Shown piece after piece: positions 8,563 through 16,456 of a stretch of DNA of 46,092 nucleotides. Position 1 is the first letter of the stretch; every line of letters starts with the position of its first letter. The DNA lies in NCBI GenBank assembly GCA_964388965.1, contig CAYMCP010000020.1, positions 1-46,092 of the forward strand, given 5' to 3'. The notes under the pieces were generated by a model. That model saw only the letters and a list, made by a program, of their open reading frames with translations. It had not been told where the DNA came from and did not search any database. The translations under genes and the position numbers were made by a program. The stretch comes from Albibeggiatoa sp964388965 (GTDB taxonomy: Bacteria; Pseudomonadota; Gammaproteobacteria; Beggiatoales; Beggiatoaceae).

Positions 8563-8639
8563 CGGGGCGTAGCGCAGTCTGGTAGCGCACTTGCATGGGG
8601 CGCAAGAGGTCGTGAGTTCAAATCTCGCCGTCCCGACCA
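8563..8639 (+). tRNA. tRNA-Pro (anticodon GGG)
   Basis: A 77-nt cloverleaf. The acceptor CGGGGCG pairs with CGTCCCG, including one G-T pair. The D arm contains GCGCAGTCTGGTAGCGC. The anticodon stem CTTGC/GCAAG encloses the loop ATGGGGC, which places GGG at positions 34-36. The T arm is GTGAG-TTCAAAT-CTCGC, and CCA is encoded at the 3' end. The C1-G72 pair is typical of bacterial tRNA-Pro. Confidence 0.97.
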
Positions 8640-8642
8640 ATT

Positions 8643-8828
8643 TTATTTTTTAGTAGTATGCTGCATTTCCTTCTTAATATCGTCAATATCATCTTTATCC
8701 ATTAAAATCTGATGCGCTGGACCTTCCAAATCATCAAATTGTCCTGAGCGAATCGCCCACAAAAATACCCAAATAATTAAACCTATGATCACTAAAGAGA
8801 TGGGTATCAGTAAAAATAGAATTTCCAT
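8643..8828 (-). CDS. ccoS: cbb3-type cytochrome oxidase assembly protein CcoS
   Basis: A 61-residue single-span inner-membrane protein. The membrane segment covers residues ~4-27 (LFLLIPISLVIIGLIIWVFL), followed by the family signature SGQFDDLEGPAHQIL. CcoS is needed to insert heme and copper into the high-affinity cbb3 oxidase used at low oxygen. The oxidase structural genes and ccoI are not in the window, so ccoS is detached here. Its stop codon lies 3 bases from the convergent tRNA-Pro gene. The spacer 8829-8983 shows nothing. Confidence 0.93.
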   Translation of the reverse strand: MEILFLLIPISLVIIGLIIWVFLWAIRSGQFDDLEGPAHQILMDKDDIDDIKKEMQHTTKK

Positions 8829-8983
8829 AATATTTAAGAGTTTGCAAAGGGAGTCTGATTATACTGTTTTATGTCCAACGGCAAAACCAGTTTTTTATTT
8901 TTTTATTTCTGTACGTGTCATTTTCAAGATTGTATTAGCAAAATTAACTTTGAGTCGTATCTAACTAAAATCTAAGCCATAAG

Positions 8984-9502
8984 TTAAAGATGTGTGATTA
9001 GTAAAAATTCCTCAATAAATTTAACTATTTCATCTAAATCATTTAAATTTAAGCAAGGAATAAGTGTCGGTTTAGTAGTGAGTGGTGCGTCCGTAGCAAT
9101 GGCAATAATGTCGCTATCATTTGGATATAATAACGGCTTATTTAAACTGGGGCGGTGCAACTCAATCTTGGGATAACAAGCTGATTTAAATCCCTCTATC
9201 AATATTAAATCAATACAATTTGTATCCAGATAAGTCATTGCTTGTTGTAAGGTTATATCTGTTTCGCGTTCTGGCGTTTCCTTTATCAGTGCCCAACGCT
9301 TTTGTGATGTGAGTAAAGTTTGTGTCGCGCCTGCATGACGTAAACGATAACTATCTTTTTCTTTATGATCAATTTCAAACGCATGATGGCTGTGTTTAAT
9401 TACTGCAATGCGTAATCCTTTATTTTTTAAAATCGGAATTAATTTTTCTAATAATGTTGTTTTCCCAGTACCACTATAGGCAACAAAGCCGAGTATATTC
9501 AT
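8984..9502 (-). CDS. mobB: Molybdopterin-guanine dinucleotide biosynthesis adapter MobB
   Basis: A 172-residue GTP-binding accessory protein for attaching GMP to the molybdenum cofactor. It has the P-loop YSGTGKTTLLEKLIP (~9-23), the conserved VIKHSHHAFEIDHKEKDSYR segment with the family His/Asp residues, GATQTLL, and LILIEGFK. Its ATG overlaps the nnr stop as ATGA, so it is translationally coupled to the upstream gene. mobA is not nearby. Confidence 0.93.
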   Translation of the reverse strand: MNILGFVAYSGTGKTTLLEKLIPILKNKGLRIAVIKHSHHAFEIDHKEKDSYRLRHAGATQTLLTSQKRWALIKETPERETDITLQQAMTYLDTNCIDLILIEGFKSACYPKIELHRPSLNKPLLYPNDSDIIAIATDAPLTTKPTLIPCLNLNDLDEIVKFIEEFLLITHL

Positions 9503-11067
9503 GATTCGTCGTCCATGTGGTGGTAAATGCTAAATTGGCAATGTGTCGATGTTGCAAATTTAGATGCTTGTTTAGATTGTGGTGATAATTCTGGATTCGC
9601 GTAAAAACGTAACCAAGCAAATAAATCACTTGGCAACATACCGCGTTCACCTTGTTCAGCCGCTTTGTCTCCCGCTCGACCGTGTAAACATACACCTAAA
9701 CGTGATGCGGTAACATTATTAAAACCTTGAGCCAATAATCCTGCTATTACGCCTGCTAACATATCTCCAGAACCACTCACTGACATGCCCGGATTGCCCA
9801 CAGTACAAACACCAATGCTCCCTTTAGAACTTGTAATCAGCGTTCCCGCTCCCTTCAATACACATACGCCACCAAAGCGCAATTGTAACGATTGAACGGC
9901 TGCAAAACGATCATGCTGTACCTCAGAAATGGATGTTTCTAGTAATCGTGCTGCCTCGCCTGGGTGAGGTGTGATAATGCTATTTTTAAAACGGAATGGC
10001 GTTTTTGCGATTAAATTTAGGGCATCGGCATCAACGACCATTGGTTTATCAAATGATTTTACTGCATTTAATAAGTTCTGACTCCAAACCGATTGCCCTA
10101 AACCCGTACCAATGACAATAACATCTGCTATTGCGAGTAATGGCTGTAATTGTTCTGCGGTTTCAATCCCGTGACACATTAATTCGGGACAACCAATATT
10201 AATTAAACTCGCGTGGGCTTGACGTGTTGCTACCGTTACCTTGCCCGCACCAACACGTAATGCAGCCTCAGCCGCTAATCGTACAGCACCACTCATGCCT
10301 ATATCGCTACCAATGATAACAACATGACCGAAATTCCCTTTATGCGCAACCCGTGAACGGCGCGAAAATAAGTGACTTAACGCATTGTAATCAAAACGTA
10401 AAATGTGACTTTTAATTTGTTTGTAAGTTTCGGGCGGGACTTTTAGGTCATCAAAAAAAATCTCACCACAATATTCAGGTCCTTCAGCGGTGAATAAACC
10501 TTGTTTCAATCCTATAAAACTGATTGTTGCTTGTGCGTGTACGGCTGCACCCATAACATTACCTGTATCGGCATGTAGACCTGATGGAATATCTAATGAT
10601 AAAACCGGACATTGACAACGATTAATACTTTCAATAACTTGTTTCCATTCGCCTTCTATTTTTCGGTCTAATCCTGTGCCCAATAAAGCATCAATCACGA
10701 CATCGACAACACTTAATTTTTTTTCAGCGAAGACTTGTACTGAAAGTCCAACTTCAGTCATCGCATCGTGGACGATTTTGGCATCGCCTGTTAATTTTTT
10801 CACATCGCCTAGTTGTAGCACGGTCACATCATAACCTGCTAAAAATGCTAAACGTGCCAACACGTAACCATCACCGCCATTATTGCCGATACCACAAATT
10901 ACTATGATACGATTCGCTTCTGACCATTTGGTTTGTAATAGATGAAATGCTGCACTACCTGCTCTTTCCATCAGGCAGACACCCGATACGCCCATATCAG
11001 CAATGGCAATACGGTCTAATTCTCTGACTTGGGTTGCGCGATAGAGAGGAAAGGGTAAAGTTTGCAT
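9499..11067 (-). CDS. nnr: Bifunctional NAD(P)H-hydrate epimerase / ADP-dependent dehydratase
   Basis: Repairs damaged NADH and NADPH hydrates. It is a fusion of the YjeF N-terminal epimerase domain (residues ~1-210, with MERAG, CGIGNNGGDGYVLAR and LDIPSGLHADTG) and the C-terminal ribokinase-like dehydratase domain (~225-510, with GNFGHVVIIGSDIGMSGAVRLA, DADALNLI, TPHPGEAARL and SVSGSGDMLAGVIAGL). I chose the ATG at 11067, which leaves one base after the ccmC stop. The longer form from 11109 would overlap ccmC by 41 bases. This gives 522 residues, a normal size. It lies in a ccmB-ccmC-nnr-mobB unit. Confidence 0.94.
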   Translation of the reverse strand: MQTLPFPLYRATQVRELDRIAIADMGVSGVCLMERAGSAAFHLLQTKWSEANRIIVICGIGNNGGDGYVLARLAFLAGYDVTVLQLGDVKKLTGDAKIVHDAMTEVGLSVQVFAEKKLSVVDVVIDALLGTGLDRKIEGEWKQVIESINRCQCPVLSLDIPSGLHADTGNVMGAAVHAQATISFIGLKQGLFTAEGPEYCGEIFFDDLKVPPETYKQIKSHILRFDYNALSHLFSRRSRVAHKGNFGHVVIIGSDIGMSGAVRLAAEAALRVGAGKVTVATRQAHASLINIGCPELMCHGIETAEQLQPLLAIADVIVIGTGLGQSVWSQNLLNAVKSFDKPMVVDADALNLIAKTPFRFKNSIITPHPGEAARLLETSISEVQHDRFAAVQSLQLRFGGVCVLKGAGTLITSSKGSIGVCTVGNPGMSVSGSGDMLAGVIAGLLAQGFNNVTASRLGVCLHGRAGDKAAEQGERGMLPSDLFAWLRFYANPELSPQSKQASKFATSTHCQFSIYHHMDDES

Positions 11068-11068
11068 T

Positions 11069-11821
11069 TTAACTAACCAATTCTTTAACCCATGTTGCGT
11101 TGCGTTCACGACTTAATACTTCACAGCGTGCACGTTTTAATACGACAGCAACATAGAAAAATTTAAAGGCAAATGCCATTAAAATCAACGGGATTAACAT
11201 TTGTATATCAATTGCAACTTTACCTTTCATGATGTCAATGGTTGCGCCCTGATGTAGGCTATTCCACCAAACAACTGAATAGTGAATAATGGGAATGTTA
11301 ATCACGCCGACTAGAGTGAGTACTGAGCTTGCTTGTGCTGCTTTGCGTTTATCTTCGATGGCAGCGTTTAAGGCAATAATACCTAAGTATAGAAAAAATA
11401 AAATTAATTCAGAAGTTAATCGCGCATCCCAAGCCCACCAAGTTCCCCACATAGGTTTACCCCAAATCGAGCCGGTTACAAGTGCTAAGAAAGTAAATGA
11501 TGCGCCGATAGGTGCTGAACTTGCGCCAATAATTTCAGCTAATTTTAATCGCCACACAATGCTAATTACTGCCATAACCGCCATGACTATGTATATAAAT
11601 AGCGACATCCAAGCCGCTGGTACGTGTACGAACATAATGCGATAGCTGTCACCTTGCTGATAATCGGGTGGGGCAACAAATAAACCGTAATACAAACCGG
11701 AAACCATCAAAATAGCACAGATAATTGCGAAAAAGGGAATAAAATAATTGGTATAACCGTAAAAATGACGTGGTGATGCCATTTGATGGTAAAACGTCCA
11801 AAGAAATTTAAATATATTCAT
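11069..11821 (-). CDS. ccmC: Heme handling protein CcmC (cytochrome c maturation)
   Basis: A 250-residue inner-membrane protein with six predicted spans. Its periplasmic tryptophan-rich WWD motif reads WGTWWAWDARLTSELILF and is flanked by histidines in VHVPAAW and IHYSVVWWNSLHQG. It loads heme onto CcmE in the System I cytochrome c maturation pathway. It follows ccmB by 14 bases. CcmD, CcmE and CcmF are not encoded next to it. There is no room for ccmD because nnr starts one base after the stop. Confidence 0.95.
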   Translation of the reverse strand: MNIFKFLWTFYHQMASPRHFYGYTNYFIPFFAIICAILMVSGLYYGLFVAPPDYQQGDSYRIMFVHVPAAWMSLFIYIVMAVMAVISIVWRLKLAEIIGASSAPIGASFTFLALVTGSIWGKPMWGTWWAWDARLTSELILFFLYLGIIALNAAIEDKRKAAQASSVLTLVGVINIPIIHYSVVWWNSLHQGATIDIMKGKVAIDIQMLIPLILMAFAFKFFYVAVVLKRARCEVLSRERNATWVKELVS

Positions 11822-11835
11822 TTGTGTAATCTCGA

Positions 11836-12501
11836 TTAACTTAGACTAATCCGTAATGCAGCAGAGGTGGCAAAAGGTGACAACGTTAAAGCTAAAGTCA
11901 ACAATGCTGCTAAAAAATAAAGTTGTCCGACAATAGGTAAACCCTCAGCCGCAACGTTAACGGCATTGGCGGCAAAAATCAATACAGGGATATAAAGTGG
12001 CAAAACTAACAATGAGATTAATACGCCACCACGCTTTAAACCAACGGTAAGTGCTACGCCAATTGCACCAACTAAGCTTAGTACGGGCGTACCTAATGCG
12101 AGTGTCCAAACAAGTGCCCACATCGCTTGACTAGGTAAAAACATGAGCGTTGCAAGTAAAGGTGAAAGTAGGATTAAAGGTAAACCTGTTACTAACCAAT
12201 GCGCGAGTACTTTGGCTAAAATAGCAATAGGTAATGGTTGTGAACTGAGAGCAATTTGTTCTAATGAGCCATCTTCAAAATCAGAACGAAATAAGTTATC
12301 CAATGACAACATTGAAGCGAGTAAAGCTGCAACCCAAATGACACCGGGTGCTATCATTTGTAATGCTTTTGATTCGGGCGAAATACCCAAAGGAAACAGG
12401 CTGACCACAATAATAAAAAATAACAGTGGGTTTGCTAATTCAGATCGGTGACGATAGGATAACAATAAATCGCGTTTGAGAATGGTAAAAAAACTGGTCA
12501 T
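11836..12501 (-). CDS. ccmB: Heme exporter permease CcmB
   Basis: A 221-residue polytopic inner-membrane protein with about six spans, the permease of the CcmABCD ABC transporter. It begins with FFTILKRDLLLSYRHRSELANPLLFF, contains LLASMLSLDNLFRSDFEDGSLEQIALSSQPLP (residues ~60-91), and ends in alternating hydrophobic segments. In most proteobacteria ccmA directly precedes it, but here the upstream 68 bases are non-coding and the next gene is lptM. The ATPase must be encoded elsewhere. Confidence 0.94.
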   Translation of the reverse strand: MTSFFTILKRDLLLSYRHRSELANPLLFFIIVVSLFPLGISPESKALQMIAPGVIWVAALLASMLSLDNLFRSDFEDGSLEQIALSSQPLPIAILAKVLAHWLVTGLPLILLSPLLATLMFLPSQAMWALVWTLALGTPVLSLVGAIGVALTVGLKRGGVLISLLVLPLYIPVLIFAANAVNVAAEGLPIVGQLYFLAALLTLALTLSPFATSAALRISLS

Positions 12502-12569
12502 ATAGCAATAACTCTATTTTTAGGACATGAAATTTGTTTTAATTTATAGAACGGTGTGTTATTTAATGC

Positions 12570-12779
12570 TTATTGCTTACAGGCTTCTGACTGACACAAA
12601 TCATCAGCTTTCGGATCAAGCGAATAAGTGACATCAATCTCAGTTAAATCTTGAGTAGTTGATGGTGTGGTAAGCGCATCTGCTAATTTTTTCGTAGCTG
12701 ATTCGGGACGCACGAGATCGCCTTTTTGACCACAACTTAGCAGTAGCAATACACATAAAGAATAAAAAAATATTTTCAT
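12570..12779 (-). CDS. lptM: LptM-like small lipoprotein (LPS translocon maturation)
   Basis: A 69-residue precursor with a signal peptide (FFYSLCVLLLL) and lipobox LLSC, giving a lipid-modified cysteine at residue 16. The family signature CGQKGDL follows at once. LptM (formerly YifL) stabilises LptD assembly in the outer membrane. The remainder is low in conservation and carries two further cysteines near the end. In E. coli the gene lies next to dapF or lysA; here it stands between a bactofilin and ccmB. Confidence 0.85.
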   Translation of the reverse strand: MKIFFYSLCVLLLLSCGQKGDLVRPESATKKLADALTTPSTTQDLTEIDVTYSLDPKADDLCQSEACKQ

Positions 12780-12846
12780 GAACGATTTTTTATAAACCTT
12801 TCAAACTGTTTTTAAAGCGTCCGTAGGCGAACATGCTGAATTTTTA

Positions 12847-12877
12847 GTCGGACTTTGGCTAAAAATATGAGTCCGAC
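12847..12877. repeat. Palindrome between bactofilin and lptM
   Basis: GTCGGACT (12847-12854) and AGTCCGAC (12870-12877) are perfect 8-base inverted repeats. An alternative pairing, TTTTTAG with CTAAAAA (12841-12865), overlaps them. No T-tract follows on either strand, so it is a hairpin of unknown role rather than a clear intrinsic terminator. Confidence 0.6.
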
Positions 12878-12882
12878 ACCTG

Positions 12883-13335
12883 CTAGACTGTATCTTGTTT
12901 TGTCTGCTCTTTTTCCCCTTTAACCTCTTTTTTTCCATCGTGTCCCAGTGGTAAAGGTGGTTTACCTGTACTGTCGCCGGAATGAATCAAACTACCATTT
13001 ACTTCAGCTCCCATTGCCATTTCAATTAGATTGTAGTAAACATTACCAAAAATCCGCGCACTTACAGCAAGTTCAACATTTTCAGCAACATACACATTAC
13101 CAATTACTTTACCATTTAAAATAACATTTGGTACACGCACCTCGCCCTCAATTACGCCCCGCTCACTTAGCGTGAGAACGGAACCACTATCTTCAGTAGC
13201 GGAGATATTACCCTTAACTTTACCGTCTATATGCAGACCACCAGTGAATAGAATATCACCCTTAATGAGTGTCTCCTTGCCTATTAGAGAATCAATTTGC
13301 GTTATTTTTTTCTTGTTACGGCGATTTCCCCACAT
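12883..13335 (-). CDS. Bactofilin (polymer-forming cytoskeletal protein)
   Basis: A 150-residue protein of the bactofilin (DUF583) family, which polymerises without nucleotide into filaments that position cell-wall enzymes or shape the cell. The beta-helix core spans residues ~18-115 (SLIGKETLIKGDILFTGGLHIDGKVKGNI, then GEVRVPNVILNGKVIGNVYVAENVEL and GSLIHSGD). The N- and C-terminal tails are charged and low in complexity, as is usual. The strong ribosome binding site AAGGAG lies 9 bases before the ATG. A peptidase M23 partner gene is often adjacent, but none is present here. Confidence 0.93.
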   Translation of the reverse strand: MWGNRRNKKKITQIDSLIGKETLIKGDILFTGGLHIDGKVKGNISATEDSGSVLTLSERGVIEGEVRVPNVILNGKVIGNVYVAENVELAVSARIFGNVYYNLIEMAMGAEVNGSLIHSGDSTGKPPLPLGHDGKKEVKGEKEQTKQDTV

Positions 13336-13453
13336 AAATGTGTACTCCTTAGAAAATTAAATATTCAGTATTTAGCGTTTGTATGATCAGTCAACGTTTT
13401 TCGGTATTGTAACAGCAAACGAGTATCAATTAACAATGGACATTATCAAGAAG

Positions 13454-13477
13454 CGATTAACAATTAACAATTAATCG
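13454..13477. repeat. Heptamer tandem repeat with inverted ends
   Basis: Tandem CAATTAA units are flanked by CGATTAA (13454-13460) and TTAATCG (13471-13477), which are perfect inverted repeats. Related TCAATTAACAAT and ATCAACAATTATCAACTA phrases occur nearby at about 13424 and 15327. The region precedes the oxidoreductase operon and may hold its promoter, which I could not define. Confidence 0.4.
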
Positions 13478-13574
13478 AATTTTTAAAACTAGGTATAGAC
13501 ATTTTGCCTGATTATTCGCACAATGAGCAACAAATAATAACGTGCTAATAAATTTAACAAAGGAGTATGAGGGA

Positions 13575-14132
13575 ATGATTGAAATCCGCATACATGGAAG
13601 AGGAGGACAAGGTAATGTGGTTGCTGCATATTTGCTGGCAATGGCTGCCTTTGAAGAGGGACGCTATGGGCAGGCGTTCCCTAATTTTGGTGCAGAGCGT
13701 CGTGGCGCACCAGTCATGGCGTTTGTCCGCATTAATGATGAACCTATTTTACAACGTAATCAAGTCAATGCCCCTGACTTTCTTATTGTCCAAGACCAAG
13801 CTTTATTACACGTACCCGGTGTACTCAACGGCTTAATGCCAAACGGTCATATTTTAGTTAATTCCAGTCAAACCAGTGAAGCATTATCTGCGGAATTTAA
13901 GCAAAATATTATTGCGATTCCTGCCGGTGCTTTGGCGAAAGAAATTTTAGGGCGACCCGTACCTAATACTGCATTATTAGCAGCATTTTTTGCCTTAACT
14001 GGCATTTTGTCACAAAATTCATTACAACAGGTACTACAGCAAAAATTTAAAGGTAGCGTATTGGACAAAAATTTAACGCTAATTACGAAAGCAGTAGAAC
14101 TCGTTTCAGCAAATCAATGGGAGAATGCGTAA
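13575..14132 (+). CDS. porG: 2-oxoacid:ferredoxin oxidoreductase, gamma subunit
   Basis: A 185-residue gamma chain of a pyruvate/2-ketoacid:ferredoxin oxidoreductase. It starts with the family motif IEIRIHGRGGQGNVVAAYLLA, then FPNFGAERRGAPVMAFVRI. The start at 13575 is chosen over an upstream one at 13542 because AAAGGAG lies 9 bases before it and because family members start with MIEIRxHGRGGQG. It abuts the alpha gene with no spacer. The likely substrate is pyruvate, but 2-oxoglutarate or branched-chain 2-oxoacids cannot be excluded. Confidence 0.9.
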   Translation: MIEIRIHGRGGQGNVVAAYLLAMAAFEEGRYGQAFPNFGAERRGAPVMAFVRINDEPILQRNQVNAPDFLIVQDQALLHVPGVLNGLMPNGHILVNSSQTSEALSAEFKQNIIAIPAGALAKEILGRPVPNTALLAAFFALTGILSQNSLQQVLQQKFKGSVLDKNLTLITKAVELVSANQWENA

Positions 14133-15311
14133 ATGTTACAAGCTTTAGAAGGTTCGCAAGCTGTCGCGCAAGCTGTGTCATTATGTCGTCCCGGCGTTAT
14201 TGCGGCTTATCCAATTACACCACAAACCCACATTGTTGAAAATATTTCTAAATTAGTTGCAGATGGCAAATTAAATTGTGAATTCGTTAGTGTGGAAAGT
14301 GAATTTTCCGCAGCCTCTGTGGTACTCGGTGCAGCAATGGCAGGTTCACGCGCTTATACAGCCAGTGCCTCACAAGGTATTATGCTAATGGCTGAGGTAT
14401 TATTTAATATTTCTGGAATGCGTGTACCATTGGTGCTGACTTGTGCTAACCGTGCGGTTTCCAGTCCATTGTCCATCTGGAATGATCAACAAGATTCCAT
14501 GTCAGTGCGTGATGCAGGATGGATTCAATTGTACTGCTCGGATAATCAAGAGGCAGTTGATACCACAATTCAAGCATTTCGCATCGCAGAGGCGACAGAA
14601 TTACCTGTGATGGTCTGTATGGATGGTTTTACGCTAACGCATACGCTAGAAGGAATAGATATTCCGACCCAAGAAATGGTAGACGAATATTTGCCTAAAT
14701 TTAGATTTTCCCGCACCTTAGACCCACGTAAACCAATTAGTGTGGGTACGCTAGTTTCACCAGATCATTATACTGAAGCGCGTCATTCTCATCATCAAGC
14801 TTTATTAAATGCACAAAATGAAATTTTATTTGCAGACCAACAATGGGCTGTATTATCTGGTCGTCGGGCAGGCGGTTTAGTATCTACTTACGGTGATGAT
14901 GCGGCAAAAATTGGTATTTTAGTGATAGGTTCTGTTTACGGGACATTGAAAGCGGCATTAGTTGACGCACCGCCGAATGAAGAACCAGTCAAATTAATTA
15001 AATTGCGTAGTTTCCGCCCATTTCCAGTTGAAGCATTGCGTAAAGCGTGTGAAGGATTGGATGATTTAATCGTATTAGAACGTGCATTTTCGCCCGGTGG
15101 AGGTGGAATTGTCGGACTTGAAGTATTAGCCGCCTTATCTGGTACAGAAAATCCGCCACGTATTCATAATTTTGCAGTTGGTTTGGGTGGTCGTGACGTG
15201 CCGTTGGAAATATTACCGCGCCTGCTAGATAAAGTCCGCGCCAGTCTTGTACCAAATCAGTTTGAAATTTTTGACGTGGCGTTGGAAAGATTACCAGAGG
15301 AAGATCGCTAG
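14133..15311 (+). CDS. porA: 2-oxoacid:ferredoxin oxidoreductase, alpha subunit
   Basis: A 392-residue alpha chain. It has the N-terminal pyrimidine-type domain with AAYPITPQTHIVE (~24-36), the ESEFSAASVVLGAAMAGSRAYTASASQG segment, and the SIWNDQQDSMSVRDAGWIQLYC stretch that faces the active site. The C-terminal domain includes RAFSPGGGGIVGLEVLAAL. The enzyme makes acetyl-CoA, CO2 and reduced ferredoxin from pyruvate and CoA, or runs in reverse. The ATG follows the gamma stop codon directly. The porB gene follows after 52 bases. Confidence 0.92.
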   Translation: MLQALEGSQAVAQAVSLCRPGVIAAYPITPQTHIVENISKLVADGKLNCEFVSVESEFSAASVVLGAAMAGSRAYTASASQGIMLMAEVLFNISGMRVPLVLTCANRAVSSPLSIWNDQQDSMSVRDAGWIQLYCSDNQEAVDTTIQAFRIAEATELPVMVCMDGFTLTHTLEGIDIPTQEMVDEYLPKFRFSRTLDPRKPISVGTLVSPDHYTEARHSHHQALLNAQNEILFADQQWAVLSGRRAGGLVSTYGDDAAKIGILVIGSVYGTLKAALVDAPPNEEPVKLIKLRSFRPFPVEALRKACEGLDDLIVLERAFSPGGGGIVGLEVLAALSGTENPPRIHNFAVGLGGRDVPLEILPRLLDKVRASLVPNQFEIFDVALERLPEEDR

Positions 15312-15363
15312 TCATGGCTCGATTATCAATCAACAATTATCAACTATTAGTGTGGAGTAAGTT

Positions 15364-16353
15364 ATGAGTGAGGTGGCTATTCCTATTGCCGATTTACGCA
15401 CAAAACAGCCACGTTTTCGTGGTATGGAGTCTGGTCACCGCGCTTGTTTAGGTTGTGGTGAGGCATTGGCTGCACGTTTAGTCATGGAGTCAGCAGGACC
15501 GGATGTTATGCTGGCAAATGCGACCGGATGTCTGGAAATCTTTACCACACCTTGGCCTGAATCTGCTTGGCGTGTACCCTGGTTACACTCCTTGTTTGAA
15601 AATACAGGCGCAATTGCGTCGGGTATGGAAGCGGCAATGAAAGCACAAGGTAAGTCCACTAAAGTCATTGCCATGGGTGGTGACGGCGGCACGTTTGATA
15701 TTGGTTTTCAAGCATTATCTGGCATGTTAGAGCGCGGTCATAATGTAATGTACGTGTGTTATGACAACGAAGCGTATATGAATACAGGTATTCAGCGATC
15801 AAGTTCAACGCCTCATGCAGCGATGACAACTACATCACCTCCGGGCAAGGCGCGTATGGGTAAACGCCATTTGAAAAAGGATATTGTATCCATCGTATCA
15901 GCGCACCATATCCCCTACGCCGCGACCACGTCGGTCGCTTATCCTTCTGACATCCGCAAAAAAGTTCGGCGGGCAATGGAAATTGATGGACCTACTTTTT
16001 TACAAATTCACTGCCCTTGTCCATTGGGGTGGGGACATGAAGGCGATAAAAGTATTGAAGTTGCACGTTTAGCAGTTGAAACCGGTTTGTTTCCGATGAT
16101 TGAATTGGAACGTGGTGGTTTGGTTGGTGCTGTGCCGATTCGTCATCCAAAACCTGTTGAAGTCTACTTGAAAAAACAACAACGTTTTCGCCATTTATTT
16201 ACCGATGATGCTCGCGCACAACAGGAATTAGAGCATATTCAAGCTATTGCCAATCATAATATTGAAATTTATGGTTTGCTTGGTGATGGACAAGATAACT
16301 TCGATAGCGAAGGTATGGATACAGTAAAACGTGGTGGTTTACGTTGGGGATGA
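15364..16353 (+). CDS. porB: 2-oxoacid:ferredoxin oxidoreductase, beta subunit
   Basis: A 329-residue thiamine-diphosphate-binding beta chain. It has the N-terminal CLGCGEAL (one CxxC pair of the [4Fe-4S] ligands) with further cysteines in NATGCLE and IHCPCPLGW. The TPP motif is GGDGGTFDIGFQALSGMLERG, followed by YVCYDNEAYMNTGIQ. Ribosome binding is by GGAG at 15353-15356. No delta subunit (two [4Fe-4S] ferredoxin-like) follows, so electron transfer must use the beta cluster alone or a delta chain encoded elsewhere. Confidence 0.92.
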   Translation: MSEVAIPIADLRTKQPRFRGMESGHRACLGCGEALAARLVMESAGPDVMLANATGCLEIFTTPWPESAWRVPWLHSLFENTGAIASGMEAAMKAQGKSTKVIAMGGDGGTFDIGFQALSGMLERGHNVMYVCYDNEAYMNTGIQRSSSTPHAAMTTTSPPGKARMGKRHLKKDIVSIVSAHHIPYAATTSVAYPSDIRKKVRRAMEIDGPTFLQIHCPCPLGWGHEGDKSIEVARLAVETGLFPMIELERGGLVGAVPIRHPKPVEVYLKKQQRFRHLFTDDARAQQELEHIQAIANHNIEIYGLLGDGQDNFDSEGMDTVKRGGLRWG

Positions 16354-16398
16354 TAATGGCTAGTAGCATAATCAGATAGATTGGCGATTTTATTTTAA

Positions 16399-16426
16399 GT
16401 AGAAACAGGGCACGCCTTGTCTCTAC
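16399..16426. repeat. 28-nt palindromic repeat, copy 1
   Basis: Arms GTAGAAACAGGGC and GCCTTGTCTCTAC pair at 11 of 13 positions with the two-base centre AC. It belongs with the copies at 31510-31537 and 43065-43092. It lies in the spacer after porB and could form a hairpin in the transcript. Confidence 0.75.
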
Positions 16427-16456
16427 TGATGATTTTTAATCAGAAGGGGATTCTTT

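Noticed and set aside
12847..12877. Intrinsic terminator for the bactofilin gene
   Set aside because: The stem is perfect but no T-tract follows on the relevant strand, so it is listed as a palindrome only.
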